64,000 nt of DNA from Oligoflexia bacterium (GCA_015231955.1 JADGAN010000015.1:41919-105918); one strand, 5' to 3'. Positions 17,570-25,970 are shown, numbered from the stretch's first letter. A program made the numbers and translations. The notes: a model not told the origin generated them from the sequence alone.

Positions 17570-18643
17570 CTATAAGATAGCAACTGATTTGATTTGCACC
17601 CATACATGATCATCTACGGTTAAAGCTAATTCTGATGAAGCCTTTCTTGTTAATCGAGAGACAAATACTGAACCTCCTATGGAAACATAAATAAGCAGCT
17701 TACCTTTATGCTGGTCATTTAGTATTTGGACGATTTTCCCCGATAACTTATTCTGGATGCTACACTTTTCAGGTTCTTTTTTAGCGATGGAAACATCTCT
17801 TGCAATAATACGAGTCCTGACTTTTTGATTAAGTATCATCTGTTCATTATCAGGAACCCACAAAATCCCACCATCAAAATCAATGCGAACTAAATTCCAT
17901 TTTGTATCAATTTCACCTATAATCCCTTCTATAATAACCCCAATCTCATCTCCAAGGTAAACAGGTAGACCGGTCTTAGAGAAGGTTTCACTGAGTGGGC
18001 CATTTGCTAAGACCTTTCCACTCTTCATCACAATAAGATAATCGGCCAACTGAGATACTTCTTGAGGGGAATGAGTCACATACAAAATTGGAATTTTTAA
18101 CTCATTATGTAGTTTTTGTAGATAAGGCAAAACTTCTTGTTTAAGTTTAGTATCAAGAGATGCCAGAGGTTCATCCATTAAAAGAAGACGAGGATTTACA
18201 GCTAGCGCACGAGCAATAGCAACTCTTTGCTTTTCTCCTCCTGAAAGTTTTTCTGGTCTTCTGGTGAGTATTCCATTTATTCCAAGTAGTCCTATTATCT
18301 GATCAAGATTGATCACCTCGTTTAGTGTTTTTGTTCGTTTGAGACCATAGCCAATATTCTCCAATACATTTAGATGAGGAAATAAATGGGCCTCCTGAAA
18401 AACATAACCTAAAGGACGTTTATTTGTGGGTAATAAAAACTTCTCATTTTGCCAGACCTCACCGCCATAAGAAAGAAAACCATTCTTTACATAATCAAGT
18501 CCTGCAATACAACGAAGAAGGGTTGTTTTTCCTGAACCTGAGTGGCCTAAAATTGCAGTGACTCCTTGGCAGGGGATCTTGATATTTACATCTAAATTAA
18601 AGTTGGAAAAACTTAGATTAAATCTTGCTTCAATATTGTCCAT
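17570..18643 (-). CDS. modC: Molybdate ABC transporter ATP-binding protein
   Basis: This cytoplasmic ATPase energises molybdate (or tungstate) uptake. It shows Walker A GHSGSGKTT, the ABC signature KLSGGEKQRVAIARALA, Walker B RLLLMDEPLASLD and the H-loop LYVTHSPQEV. The C-terminal third (from about 230) is a TOBE/Mop-like oxyanion-binding extension ending VTVDDHVWVQIKSVAIL-like, typical of ModC. The start at 18643 follows GAAGGA and lies directly after the modB stop. An upstream in-frame ATG would overlap modB. Final gene of the fur-modA-modB-modC run. Confidence 0.93.
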   Translation of the reverse strand: MDNIEARFNLSFSNFNLDVNIKIPCQGVTAILGHSGSGKTTLLRCIAGLDYVKNGFLSYGGEVWQNEKFLLPTNKRPLGYVFQEAHLFPHLNVLENIGYGLKRTKTLNEVINLDQIIGLLGINGILTRRPEKLSGGEKQRVAIARALAVNPRLLLMDEPLASLDTKLKQEVLPYLQKLHNELKIPILYVTHSPQEVSQLADYLIVMKSGKVLANGPLSETFSKTGLPVYLGDEIGVIIEGIIGEIDTKWNLVRIDFDGGILWVPDNEQMILNQKVRTRIIARDVSIAKKEPEKCSIQNKLSGKIVQILNDQHKGKLLIYVSIGGSVFVSRLTRKASSELALTVDDHVWVQIKSVAIL

Positions 18644-18645
18644 TG

Positions 18646-19329
18646 CTATTCCTTCTTTGATTTTGGATTCCATATATAGAGGGCCAACAAAACTAGAAAG
18701 GAAAAAATAACCATAACTAGAGCAAGACGGTGGGCCGCTGCATATTCTAATGCCTCAACGTGGTCATAAATTTGTACAGAGCTTACTCTTGTTTTACCTG
18801 GGATGTTTCCACCAATCATTAAAACAACTCCAAACTCACCTACGGTATGAGCAAAGGTTAAAATACTCGCCGTCAAATACCCAGGAAGTGCCATCGGTAA
18901 TATAACTGAAAAAAAAGCGTCTAGAGGAGATGCCCTTAGAGTAGCAGCAACTTCAAGAGGGCGCTTACCAATCGACTCAAAAGCGTTGTTTAGTGGTTGA
19001 ACCATAAACGGTAGTGAATAGAGAACAGAGGCAACAACCAATCCAGAAAATGTAAAGGGTAGTGGTGATATTCCTAAAGCATTGGTTATTTTTCCAACAA
19101 ATCCATTGGGTCCCATTGCGAGTAGAAGATAAAAACCAAGAACTGAAGGGGGCAATACTAAAGGCAATGCCACAATAGCGTTTATAATTTTTTTCCACTT
19201 TCTTTTACTATGAGTCAACCACCATGCTAGAAGTGTTCCTATAATTAATAAGATAATGGTGGTAATACTGGCAAGTTTAAGAGTCAAGCAAATTGTCTGA
19301 ATATCATTATCATCAAGAAGCATTTTCAA
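18646..19329 (-). CDS. modB: Molybdate ABC transporter permease
   Basis: This inner-membrane permease of 227 residues has about five hydrophobic helices. The cytoplasmic EAA loop is visible as [25 protein letters not shown], which docks onto ModC. The N-terminus [22 protein letters not shown] and [20 protein letters not shown] near residue 165 are characteristic of ModB/CysT-type permeases. It is 2 nt downstream of modA and abuts modC, supporting a single transport operon. Confidence 0.93.
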   Translation of the reverse strand: MKMLLDDNDIQTICLTLKLASITTIILLIIGTLLAWWLTHSKRKWKKIINAIVALPLVLPPSVLGFYLLLAMGPNGFVGKITNALGISPLPFTFSGLVVASVLYSLPFMVQPLNNAFESIGKRPLEVAATLRASPLDAFFSVILPMALPGYLTASILTFAHTVGEFGVVLMIGGNIPGKTRVSSVQIYDHVEALEYAAAHRLALVMVIFSFLVLLALYIWNPKSKKE

Positions 19330-19331
19330 TT

Positions 19332-20108
19332 TTATTTCTTTCCTGGATTTTTAGTTTGATCTCTCTCTTTAGGAAGAACAAAACCATATTTAATCATAAT
19401 CTCTCTTGCAGGAGTGGTTTCCATAAAGTCTGCAAACTTCCTTGCCAGTTTGTTATTGGCAGCACGTTTGGTGATTATGTAGGCCTGCTCTAATGGTTTA
19501 TGCAAATTATCTGGGATAGGCCAATGGGCACCTTGATTTGATAATTCTGGATTCATTGCGATTGAAAGAGCAATAATACCAATATCGGCATTACCACTTT
19601 GAACAAATTGTGCAGTTTGAACGATATTGTCCCCATAAACTATTTTAGATTTTATGTCATTCCACACTTTTGTTGCTTCAAGGGCCTCTTGTGCTCTTTT
19701 ACCATAGGGGGCGTGCTTAGGATTAGCAATGGCGATATGTTTTATCTTGGTATCTTTTAGGTCAGTTAAAGTCATTTTAGAAGCATTATGAGTTGTACTC
19801 CATAAAACGATTTTTCCAATTGCGTATAGTTTAACATCTGAAGAAGCAAAGCCATTTTTTGATAACTCCTGGGGGTAACTAATGTCTGCTGCAAAATAAA
19901 GATCATAGGGTGCACCCTGCTGAATCTGAGCAAAGATCTTACCTGATGATCCAAAAATAACCTCAAGATCTTCTAAGGGATGATTCTTTTTAAAAACCTT
20001 TACAATCTTATCCATCGCATACTTTAAATCAGCAGCGGCGGCGATTGTAATTTTTTCTGCATAAGCAGAACTACTTAATAAGCAGAGCATGAAAAATACT
20101 ATGAACAT
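19332..20108 (-). CDS. modA: Periplasmic molybdate-binding protein
   Basis: This is the solute-binding component. The start at 20108 gives a clean signal peptide ([17 protein letters not shown] then [18 protein letters not shown]). IAAAADL, the [35 protein letters not shown] block and the [30 protein letters not shown] block are ModA-family hallmarks; the SSGK and DN/V residues line the oxyanion pocket. About 258 residues is normal length. The start lies 5 nt after the stop of the Fur-family gene. Tungstate is an alternative ligand that cannot be excluded. Confidence 0.92.
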   Translation of the reverse strand: MFIVFFMLCLLSSSAYAEKITIAAAADLKYAMDKIVKVFKKNHPLEDLEVIFGSSGKIFAQIQQGAPYDLYFAADISYPQELSKNGFASSDVKLYAIGKIVLWSTTHNASKMTLTDLKDTKIKHIAIANPKHAPYGKRAQEALEATKVWNDIKSKIVYGDNIVQTAQFVQSGNADIGIIALSIAMNPELSNQGAHWPIPDNLHKPLEQAYIITKRAANNKLARKFADFMETTPAREIMIKYGFVLPKERDQTKNPGKK

Positions 20109-20113
20109 CTTCT

Positions 20114-20548
20114 TCACTTCTTCTTCTCTTTTGTAAAACAAGTTTTACATAGACCGTGAACAAGCAACTGTTTACTATGGATGCAAGCACCTTCAGGAGC
20201 TTCTATCCACGGAAGTTTAACTTCTGGCATGCAAGAGGTCTTTTTGCATTTTATGCAAAAAAAATGGATATGATTCCCACAACATTTATGCGAATCAGCG
20301 TTTGTATGTATTGAACAGAATCGCCAAATGCCATCTGTACTTAATGTTCTATGGATCAGTTTACTCTTTTTTAAAGTCTCAAGAGTTCTATAAACTGTAA
20401 CTTTATCAAACGAAGATATTTTTTTATGGGAAGAAAGCTCTGCCTGAGAAAGTGGTTTTTTAGCTTCTAGCAGTAGCTCAAGAATTAAAATGCGTATTGC
20501 TGTTATTTTAACATCAGCATCACTTAATATTTTTTCAGTTGCCTTCAT
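20114..20548 (-). CDS. Fur-family metalloregulator, first gene of the molybdate operon
   Basis: The winged-helix N-terminus ITAIRILILELLLEAKKPLSQAELSS...VTVYRTLETLKKSKLIHR and the metal-rich C-terminus (CGNHIHFFCIKCKKTSC, then CKTCF) are diagnostic of the Fur/Zur/PerR family; two CxxC pairs form the structural zinc site. About 144 residues from the ATG at 20548; a GTG 13 codons upstream is possible but would place the palindromic operator inside the gene. The protein leads modABC with 5 nt spacing, an uncommon arrangement since molybdate uptake is usually governed by ModE. Which metal it senses cannot be told; Zur-like is one option. Confidence 0.88.
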   Translation of the reverse strand: MKATEKILSDADVKITAIRILILELLLEAKKPLSQAELSSHKKISSFDKVTVYRTLETLKKSKLIHRTLSTDGIWRFCSIHTNADSHKCCGNHIHFFCIKCKKTSCMPEVKLPWIEAPEGACIHSKQLLVHGLCKTCFTKEKKK

Positions 20549-20566
20549 GAAACGAGGATAATATAG

Positions 20567-20583
20567 TTGCAACTGAGTTGCAA
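20567..20583. promoter_or_regulatory. Perfect 17-bp palindrome, likely autoregulatory operator of the fur-modABC operon
   Basis: TTGCAACT-G-AGTTGCAA is a perfect inverted repeat 18 nt before the ATG of the Fur-family gene. Length and symmetry match Fur-family boxes, so binding by the adjacent regulator is the simplest reading. No second copy was noticed in the window. Confidence 0.65.
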
Positions 20584-20632
20584 TCACTTTTTGACCTATT
20601 ATCGCGATTCACTTCTTGAAATTTTTTCTTTA

Positions 20633-20776
20633 TTATCGATGCTTACCTGGGAATGCATAATACAGTGTGGGATCAGGAATGGATGCTGCAGTAAGTGGTC
20701 GTAGATGGAGATTCTTACAAATGGAGTGATTAACTCTAGGTCTAAATATTTTTTTAGGTAATCTTCCGCTCAATAA
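20633..20776 (-). other. In-frame open stretch after the lipoprotein stop codon (possible remnant)
   Basis: Immediately after the lipoprotein stop (TAA at 20777-20779) the same frame stays open for 47 codons (LLSGRLPKKIFRPRV..., ending LYYAFPGKHR). There is no ribosome-binding site and only a TTG near its start. It could be chance, a gene remnant, or a former C-terminal extension cut by the stop. No function assigned. Confidence 0.25.
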
Positions 20777-21433
20777 TTAGAAGAACGAAAGTGAGATATA
20801 TTGCCCCTTGCTTTTAAATCTCTGACAGGCAGAATCATCACCTGTGTTATACAAATAAATCATACAGTCTTGATAGGCAATGGCATACGTCGCATTGATA
20901 TGGCCATCTGTATGATAGGGGGTCACTTCTCCGTACAATGAATCTTTCACCACCATTACACCATTCATAGTCATATCTGTAAATCCCGCTCTGTTCACAG
21001 ATAATTGAATTGGATAAATAACTCCCGCACTAACTGATGAAATACATTGTGCTTCTCCAATCATGACAGATGAACCAGTGGCAGTGATAGCGGTAGGAAA
21101 GAAACACAACCGATAATCTGTCACTCCACTCTCAACCTGAACAATTATTTTGTTTGCACCACTTTGGCCGCTAAAGCAAATATTGTAAGAACCTATTAAA
21201 GGATTAGAGAAGCTATAAGTAGATGGGTAGACATTACATTTAGAAAAATCTGTTGGAAGTGAAGTGGCCATAAGAGATGTTGAGGTAGAAGTAGTGACAG
21301 TAGTAGCACTCACACTATTTGTGGTGTTTGTTGTGCCACTATCGCTAGTAGTAGTACTGGGTATATTGCTTGAATTTTTATTACCACATCCAGAGATACT
21401 AAAAAATATTAGAATAAATAATAGAAACTTCAT
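20777..21433 (-). CDS. Small secreted lipoprotein of unknown function
   Basis: The protein has about 218 residues from MKFLLFILIFF. The lipoprotein signal ends FSISGC, with a lipobox cysteine followed by a Ser/Thr-rich linker of about 35 residues (NIPSTTTSDSGTTNTTN...), a common tether for outer-membrane lipoproteins. The globular part (from about 55) has four or more cysteines and a beta-rich look (YNICFSGQSGANKIIVQVESGVTDYRLCF). I do not recognise a family. Its promoter region carries a 40-bp element nearly identical to that of the Met/Gly-rich gene at 24025-25632, and the histidine kinase/response regulator pair lies between the two, suggesting one regulon. Confidence 0.8.
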   Translation of the reverse strand: MKFLLFILIFFSISGCGNKNSSNIPSTTTSDSGTTNTTNSVSATTVTTSTSTSLMATSLPTDFSKCNVYPSTYSFSNPLIGSYNICFSGQSGANKIIVQVESGVTDYRLCFFPTAITATGSSVMIGEAQCISSVSAGVIYPIQLSVNRAGFTDMTMNGVMVVKDSLYGEVTPYHTDGHINATYAIAYQDCMIYLYNTGDDSACQRFKSKGQYISLSFF

Positions 21434-21530
21434 TATCTTCCCCAAATTTAAATTTATAATATCTGGTCTTTAAATTTTAAAAAAAACACCAAATATTTGT
21501 AATTATAAAACAAAAGACATTGTCATATCA

Positions 21531-21570
21531 GATATTAACACTAAATGTTGTAGTAATTGTGGAATGATAA
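21531..21570 (-). promoter_or_regulatory. 40-bp upstream element, copy A (lipoprotein gene)
   Basis: This block starts about 98 nt upstream of the lipoprotein ATG and matches 25707-25746 at 36 of 40 positions, including a 23-bp uninterrupted identical core. A TATAAT hexamer lies downstream on the minus strand at 21502-21507, about 25 bp from the block. On the minus strand it reads ...TTCCACAATTACTACAACAT..., with ACAA units repeated 9 bp apart, in keeping with a direct-repeat site for an OmpR-family regulator. Binding is inferred. Confidence 0.65.
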
Positions 21571-21625
21571 ATTATAAGGATATGTTCTCTTGATGATGGA
21601 GTTATCATCAAGAGAACTGTTGAAA

Positions 21626-23131
21626 CTACTTTTTGCTATAAACTGGTAAGCTGATTTTAACTTTTGCTCCTACAATTGTGTTTTTATCATGATCGATAAT
21701 ATTACCTATTTCAATGTTGCCATGATGGACGTCTGTAACGGTTTTCATAATAACTGATCCAAGCCCAAGAGATGCTCTTCCATCTGATGTTTGAGTTAAG
21801 ACTCTAGTTACTCTCCTCTTGCCATAAGAGTCCAGCGCTTTTTGAGAAAACCCATTTCCATCGTCTTCAATTGATATAACCACATTTTTTTTATCATCAC
21901 TTAAATAAATTAAAATCTTAACTGAAAACTTGGCAAAAGATAAAGCGTTCTCGAGTGCATTTCTAAACATCCTTCGCAATAGATGTTCATCTCCTAATGT
22001 CTCAATCTCTTCATTATGAATGTCTGTTGTGAAGTTTATTTTTTTATTATTTGATATGTATTGAGTGGACATGTTTTCTATTTCATTGACCACTAACTCA
22101 TTAATTATCACATGATTTCCGCCATGATGATATTTAGGCTCATTGGTTTGTGCCAAAACTAATAAATCTTCAACTAATCGTTCGAAATATAAAACTTCTT
22201 TTAATGATAAAGTAATCATTTCATCATGAACTTCCTGGCTTAAACTACTTCCTTTTGAGCTAACGGTTTCCAATATATTCTTTAAGGAAGTAATTGGAGT
22301 TCTTAAATCGTGAGCAAGCTCTTGCAGAAGTGTAACGCGAGATTTCTCAACATTTCTTAATTGCTCAACCAGCCGCTCGATTTCACTGGCCATCTGATTA
22401 AATCGATTCATCAATTGTCCAACTTCGTCCATCTTTTTTATAGGGAATCTGGCCTTTAAATTTCCATTTTGTAGATCAGCAATGACAGAATCTGCTAGTA
22501 GAGCATTTTTTTGTAAAGAACTAAATAACAGAACCAATCCCATCCACACACCTAATAAAACAGAGAGCAATAAGAAAAGTATAGGAAAAACACCCATTCT
22601 ATGTGATCCAGGGAATGGATAAAAAGGATGAGGTGGGCGTGGAGGTGGAGGCAATGATGAGGATTCAAAATTTTTCCTCCCTGTTTCCTCATACAAATAC
22701 TCTGTAGAATGGCCACTAAATTTAACAAGCCCTCTCGGCATGGGCATTTTTCCTGAGTAATCTTGGTCAATGGGGATATGTTCATACTCTTTTTGGGGCA
22801 GATTTACTTTTTTCCAATCAAATGGTAAAAAATCTCCTTTGGGGTAACGAATATTTCCTTTATCATCGACAATTGCAAAATATACTGGCATGGAATTTTC
22901 GTGTAGTTTTTTTACAAGAATAAGAGCACTGGGACGATCATTAGAATTTAAGTGATCTATCAATTTAGCAAAAAAAACAGGAAGAGGGTTTATTTTTATT
23001 TGATCGGACATTCTCATTTGATGGATCATGTTGACGATAAGTAAATTGGCCAAAAATCCAAGTATAATAAACAATATAATAATAACTGCAATTACGGTGT
23101 AGTGTTTACGAAACATAGGTGATCTAATCAT
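21626..23131 (-). CDS. Membrane sensor histidine kinase
   Basis: The protein has 501 residues. TM1 is at about 9-35 and TM2 about 180-205, enclosing a periplasmic sensor of some 145 residues. Just before TM2 there is a Pro/His-rich run (SLPPPPRPPHPFYPFPGS), an unusual membrane-proximal segment that could bind metal. A HAMP-like linker follows (LQNGNLKARFPIKKMDEVGQLMNRFNQMA), then the H-box ELAHDLRTPITSL, N-box RRMFRNALENAL, G1 EDDGNGF and G2 GRASLGLGS, so it should be catalytically complete. Its ATG overlaps the response regulator stop by 4 nt, so the pair is co-translated. The ligand is unknown. Confidence 0.93.
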   Translation of the reverse strand: MIRSPMFRKHYTVIAVIIILFIILGFLANLLIVNMIHQMRMSDQIKINPLPVFFAKLIDHLNSNDRPSALILVKKLHENSMPVYFAIVDDKGNIRYPKGDFLPFDWKKVNLPQKEYEHIPIDQDYSGKMPMPRGLVKFSGHSTEYLYEETGRKNFESSSLPPPPRPPHPFYPFPGSHRMGVFPILFLLLSVLLGVWMGLVLLFSSLQKNALLADSVIADLQNGNLKARFPIKKMDEVGQLMNRFNQMASEIERLVEQLRNVEKSRVTLLQELAHDLRTPITSLKNILETVSSKGSSLSQEVHDEMITLSLKEVLYFERLVEDLLVLAQTNEPKYHHGGNHVIINELVVNEIENMSTQYISNNKKINFTTDIHNEEIETLGDEHLLRRMFRNALENALSFAKFSVKILIYLSDDKKNVVISIEDDGNGFSQKALDSYGKRRVTRVLTQTSDGRASLGLGSVIMKTVTDVHHGNIEIGNIIDHDKNTIVGAKVKISLPVYSKK

Positions 23132-23799
23132 TTATTCTCCAACCTATATCCAACTCCATAAACTGAAGTTAGTTGAATTGATTTTACTCCTGCTTTCCTT
23201 AGTCTAGTACGAATATGACTTATGTGTGAGTCAATGGTTCTGTCATATATTTCATTATCTTGACCAAGAAAATCCAATAAAGTTTTTCTAGTCACTACCA
23301 TTTCAGAGTGTTGAACAAAATAATTAAAAATATCAAATTCACGTCTTTCAAATACTATTTCTTGGTCATTAAGCATTACTCGACGTTGGTCTATTAAAAT
23401 CAGTAATTCCCCATAACGAATTTGTTGCTCACGTTTCCGAGGTTCTTTTATTGCAATTTTAATTCTGGCCAATAGTTCTTTGTTCCCAAACGGTTTTCGG
23501 ACATAATCATTAGCACCTAACTGCAATCCTTCTACTACTGAATCCTCATCCGTTTTTGCAGTAAGAATAATAATTGGAATTTGGATGTCAGATTTTCTGA
23601 TGTTTTGTAAAAGATCAAGGCCGTTTCCATCCGGAAGATTTAAATCAAGAATGATTAAATTTAATTTACTCTTTATTTCAACGTTAGATGCTGTTTTAAA
23701 ATCTCTGACCCACAGAACCTTATATCCTTCAACTTCTAAACTAACTTGAAGTCCTCTTCCTAATATCGGATCATCTTCAACTACAAGTATTTCGATCAT
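23128..23799 (-). CDS. OmpR/PhoB-family response regulator
   Basis: The receiver has the acidic pair in VVEDDP, phospho-Asp in LIILDLNLPDG and Lys in DYVRKPFG. The winged-helix output domain ends ...DSHISHIRTRLRKAGVKSIQLTSVYGVGYRLE, the standard PhoB-type C-terminus. The start MIEILVVEDD at 23799 is chosen; an upstream in-frame ATG would begin inside the mobile element and adds a non-homologous 25-residue leader. The gene is upstream of and overlaps its histidine kinase by 4 nt. A 106-bp mobile element sits 48 bp before the start and may have altered its expression. Confidence 0.94.
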   Translation of the reverse strand: MIEILVVEDDPILGRGLQVSLEVEGYKVLWVRDFKTASNVEIKSKLNLIILDLNLPDGNGLDLLQNIRKSDIQIPIIILTAKTDEDSVVEGLQLGANDYVRKPFGNKELLARIKIAIKEPRKREQQIRYGELLILIDQRRVMLNDQEIVFERREFDIFNYFVQHSEMVVTRKTLLDFLGQDNEIYDRTIDSHISHIRTRLRKAGVKSIQLTSVYGVGYRLENK

Positions 23800-23846
23800 G
23801 TTGTACCTTATTGATTTGATCAAGATAGCCAGGGTTAAATATTTTT

Positions 23847-23952
23847 GTAACTGCTCACACCCCTCAACCTTCACCTCTCAACCAAATGCTGTTAGCTAAG
23901 CAACTTTCAGCATCCGGTAGAGGGTAGATGGCTGAAGGGTGTGAGCAGTTAC
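23847..23952. mobile_element. 106-bp MITE-like element, copy 2 (inverted relative to copy 1)
   Basis: The 16-bp perfect terminal repeats GTAACTGCTCACACCC are flanked by the 8-bp direct repeat ATATTTTT (23839-23846 and 23953-23960). The sequence is exactly the reverse complement of 2656-2761. It is inserted between the Met/Gly-rich gene and the response regulator, 48 bp upstream of the latter. The near-palindromic body could fold into a long hairpin in RNA. Perfect identity of the two copies points to recent movement. Confidence 0.93.
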
Positions 23953-24024
23953 ATATTTTTTACATATTAATATTTTTATTTTATCAGTTTAATGTACTGG
24001 TGTTATATATTTTGAAAAAAATTT

Positions 24025-25632
24025 TTAAAATGCAAATCCACCTTTGAAACCCATGTTACTATTGCCTGTACTTCTTGATGGGAATGATGAAAAATTCATT
24101 TGTCCACTGCCTAGTCCCATCATGCCCATATTTCCTCCCATACCCATCATGTTTCCGTTCATACCTCCCATGCTACCTCCATAGGCATAGCCAAAACCAC
24201 CCATATTCATCATAGGAGAGAAACCTATACTGCCACCCATACCACTACCTAGTCCCATCATGCCCATCATGTTTCCATTCATGCCTTCCATACTACCCAT
24301 GCCCCCTGTATTTCTTCCAAAGCTACCATTTGCATTTTGCGTTTGTTGCGTACCCATTCCAGTAGAAACAGATGATCTGCTTCTATTCTTGTTTCTCAGT
24401 AACATTTCCATTTCCATTAATTCTGGGTCATTGGGATCTAAGCTACTTATTTTAGAAAATTCATCATCAGCATCCCTTTTTTGGGGCCTTCTTCTATCAG
24501 GTCTGCTTGGTCTTGCGTTTTTCTCATTATCAAAATCACTACTTCTGTCCCTGATGTTTTGATCATTCTCTCTTGATTTTCGTGGCACTTCATCTTTTTT
24601 TCGATCCTTCTTGGAATCTGAATCCGAATCAGGTGATACTCTTCGAGGTGGTATTGGTGATGGCCCATCCTTCTCGATTTCCATTCTGATTCTGTCAAAA
24701 TCCTTATGACCAATACTGCTCGAAATACTTTGTCGAATTTGTCCTTCTGGTGAAACTTCATTCTTTCTATTACAAGGATCACTACCACTCTTCCCTGTTT
24801 TGACTTCTTCTAATCTTAAATAAATTAATGGTGGAGAACTTATATCTTCAGTCTCTTCCTTTTTAATTTGAACAGTTTTGTGATGAAGAATTCCAATTTT
24901 TACTATTTTTGCATGAACATTTTTTAATTTCATCCGAACTTGATATTGATTGCTTATTTCAGTGTTTTTCCCAAGATCTGAAAGGGAGATACAAGGAATT
25001 TCATCACAACTTTTTTTATTCGATTGCAAACAAGATATTCCTTTGCCCGTAAAATCGATAATACGAAAATGAACATACCCACTTGAACTTGGAGTATCCA
25101 TGGCTACAACCCTTAAATCATTTTTGCAGATACTTGGGAAATTACCAGTAAGCTCTACTAACCCTAGTGCTGGATCTAGTTTTATATCAAAATTTTGAAT
25201 TAGATCTTTTGCTTGTTCTAAAGAAAAATCATCTCCTTTTTTGGAGGCAGAAGATTCAGAAGAATGGTGTAACAAAGGAGTAGCATCCTTTGTTATGCTC
25301 GTTTCTATTATGTTTGCAGAAATCTTTGGCCCTAAAAATCCAGGTGCTCGATCTGGTTTTGAATCTGCTACTTTAACAACTATGAGATCATCCCCAATAG
25401 TTTCATTGGTATCAAATCGAGGGTGGTTATCTCTAGGAGAGAAAGAAGATGGAGGTCTTAAATCACCTTCACCCATTGGTGGTGGCCCACCTCTATCCAT
25501 ACGAAAACCTTTTGGCGGAAAACCATTTTTATGTGGCATTGGAAAATCAGATGATTCAGCATTGGCAGTAGATATCTGGTAGACCCCTCCCATTAGGAAG
25601 AGGACAATAAAATATTTAAAACTAACATTCAT
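24025..25632 (-). CDS. Secreted Met/Gly-rich protein of unknown function
   Basis: The protein has about 535 residues from MNVSFKYFIVLF, with a signal peptide ending STANA. Residues roughly 20-60 are Pro/Gly/Met-rich (FPMPHKNGFPPKGFRMDRG, GGPPPMGEG). A middle globular part (about 80-260) has paired cysteines (CKNDLRV, GKGISCLQSNKKSCDEIPC). A highly charged Ser/Asp/Arg/Lys segment follows (about 290-400). The last 120 residues are Gly/Met-rich with a duplicated unit containing GMNGNMMGM and GMMGLGSG. I recognise no family. Methionine clusters often bind copper, which is speculation. It shares a 40-bp upstream element with the lipoprotein at 20777-21433, with a two-component system in between. 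Confidence 0.78.
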   Translation of the reverse strand: MNVSFKYFIVLFLMGGVYQISTANAESSDFPMPHKNGFPPKGFRMDRGGPPPMGEGDLRPPSSFSPRDNHPRFDTNETIGDDLIVVKVADSKPDRAPGFLGPKISANIIETSITKDATPLLHHSSESSASKKGDDFSLEQAKDLIQNFDIKLDPALGLVELTGNFPSICKNDLRVVAMDTPSSSGYVHFRIIDFTGKGISCLQSNKKSCDEIPCISLSDLGKNTEISNQYQVRMKLKNVHAKIVKIGILHHKTVQIKKEETEDISSPPLIYLRLEEVKTGKSGSDPCNRKNEVSPEGQIRQSISSSIGHKDFDRIRMEIEKDGPSPIPPRRVSPDSDSDSKKDRKKDEVPRKSRENDQNIRDRSSDFDNEKNARPSRPDRRRPQKRDADDEFSKISSLDPNDPELMEMEMLLRNKNRSRSSVSTGMGTQQTQNANGSFGRNTGGMGSMEGMNGNMMGMMGLGSGMGGSIGFSPMMNMGGFGYAYGGSMGGMNGNMMGMGGNMGMMGLGSGQMNFSSFPSRSTGNSNMGFKGGFAF

Positions 25633-25706
25633 CCACATATACAAACTCCATCAAAATAAGGTTCTTATTGTGCAAACGTGAGTATTTATAAATTTTTGAT
25701 CTACGA

Positions 25707-25746
25707 GATATTAACGCAAGATGTTGTAGTAATTGTGGAATGAAAA
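25707..25746 (-). promoter_or_regulatory. 40-bp upstream element, copy B (Met/Gly-rich gene)
   Basis: This block matches 21531-21570 at 36 of 40 positions and begins about 75 nt upstream of the Met/Gly-rich ATG in the same orientation. A TATAAA-type hexamer lies 16-22 bp downstream on the minus strand. The shared position and orientation favour a common regulator site over chance. Confidence 0.65.
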
Positions 25747-25766
25747 TAAAATTTGTCTATATGATT

Positions 25767-25913
25767 TCATTTAAAGTTAATTAAGGCCCTTCGAGAAGTG
25801 CCAACCAGGGCGGGCATGTGTTCAATTTCAGAACTTATCTTTTAACTGGCGCAGACTCGTAGGCGACTTTCCTGTTGCTTTATTTTTTTCCATTCTGGCA
25901 TTTTCTTTTTCAT
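25767..25913 (-). pseudogene. Small ORF interrupted by one in-frame stop
   Basis: A strong site CTGGAGGTTTT precedes an ATG at 25913 that opens a 23-codon frame (MKKKMPEWKKIKQQESRLRV...) ended by TAA at 25842-25844. The same frame then continues another 24 codons (KISSEIEHMPALVGTSRRAL...) to a TGA. A good ribosome-binding site followed by one nonsense codon suggests a decayed small gene, or a genuine 23-residue peptide. It lies 57 bp after the CYTH gene on the same strand. No family recognised. Confidence 0.35.
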
Positions 25914-25970
25914 AAAACCTCCAGAGAACTACAGATTTGGAGTGGATGATAAAAATTAGACCTAACTGGA

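Noticed and set aside
2656..23952. CRISPR array or REP/BIME interpretation of the repeated 106-mer
   Set aside because: Only two copies 21 kb apart, with terminal inverted repeats and target duplications; this fits a transposed element, not an array.
24260..25582. Two plus-strand frames opposite the Met/Gly-rich gene
   Set aside because: They arise from low-complexity codons of the true gene; no ribosome-binding site, and the composition is Pro/Leu/Phe artefact.
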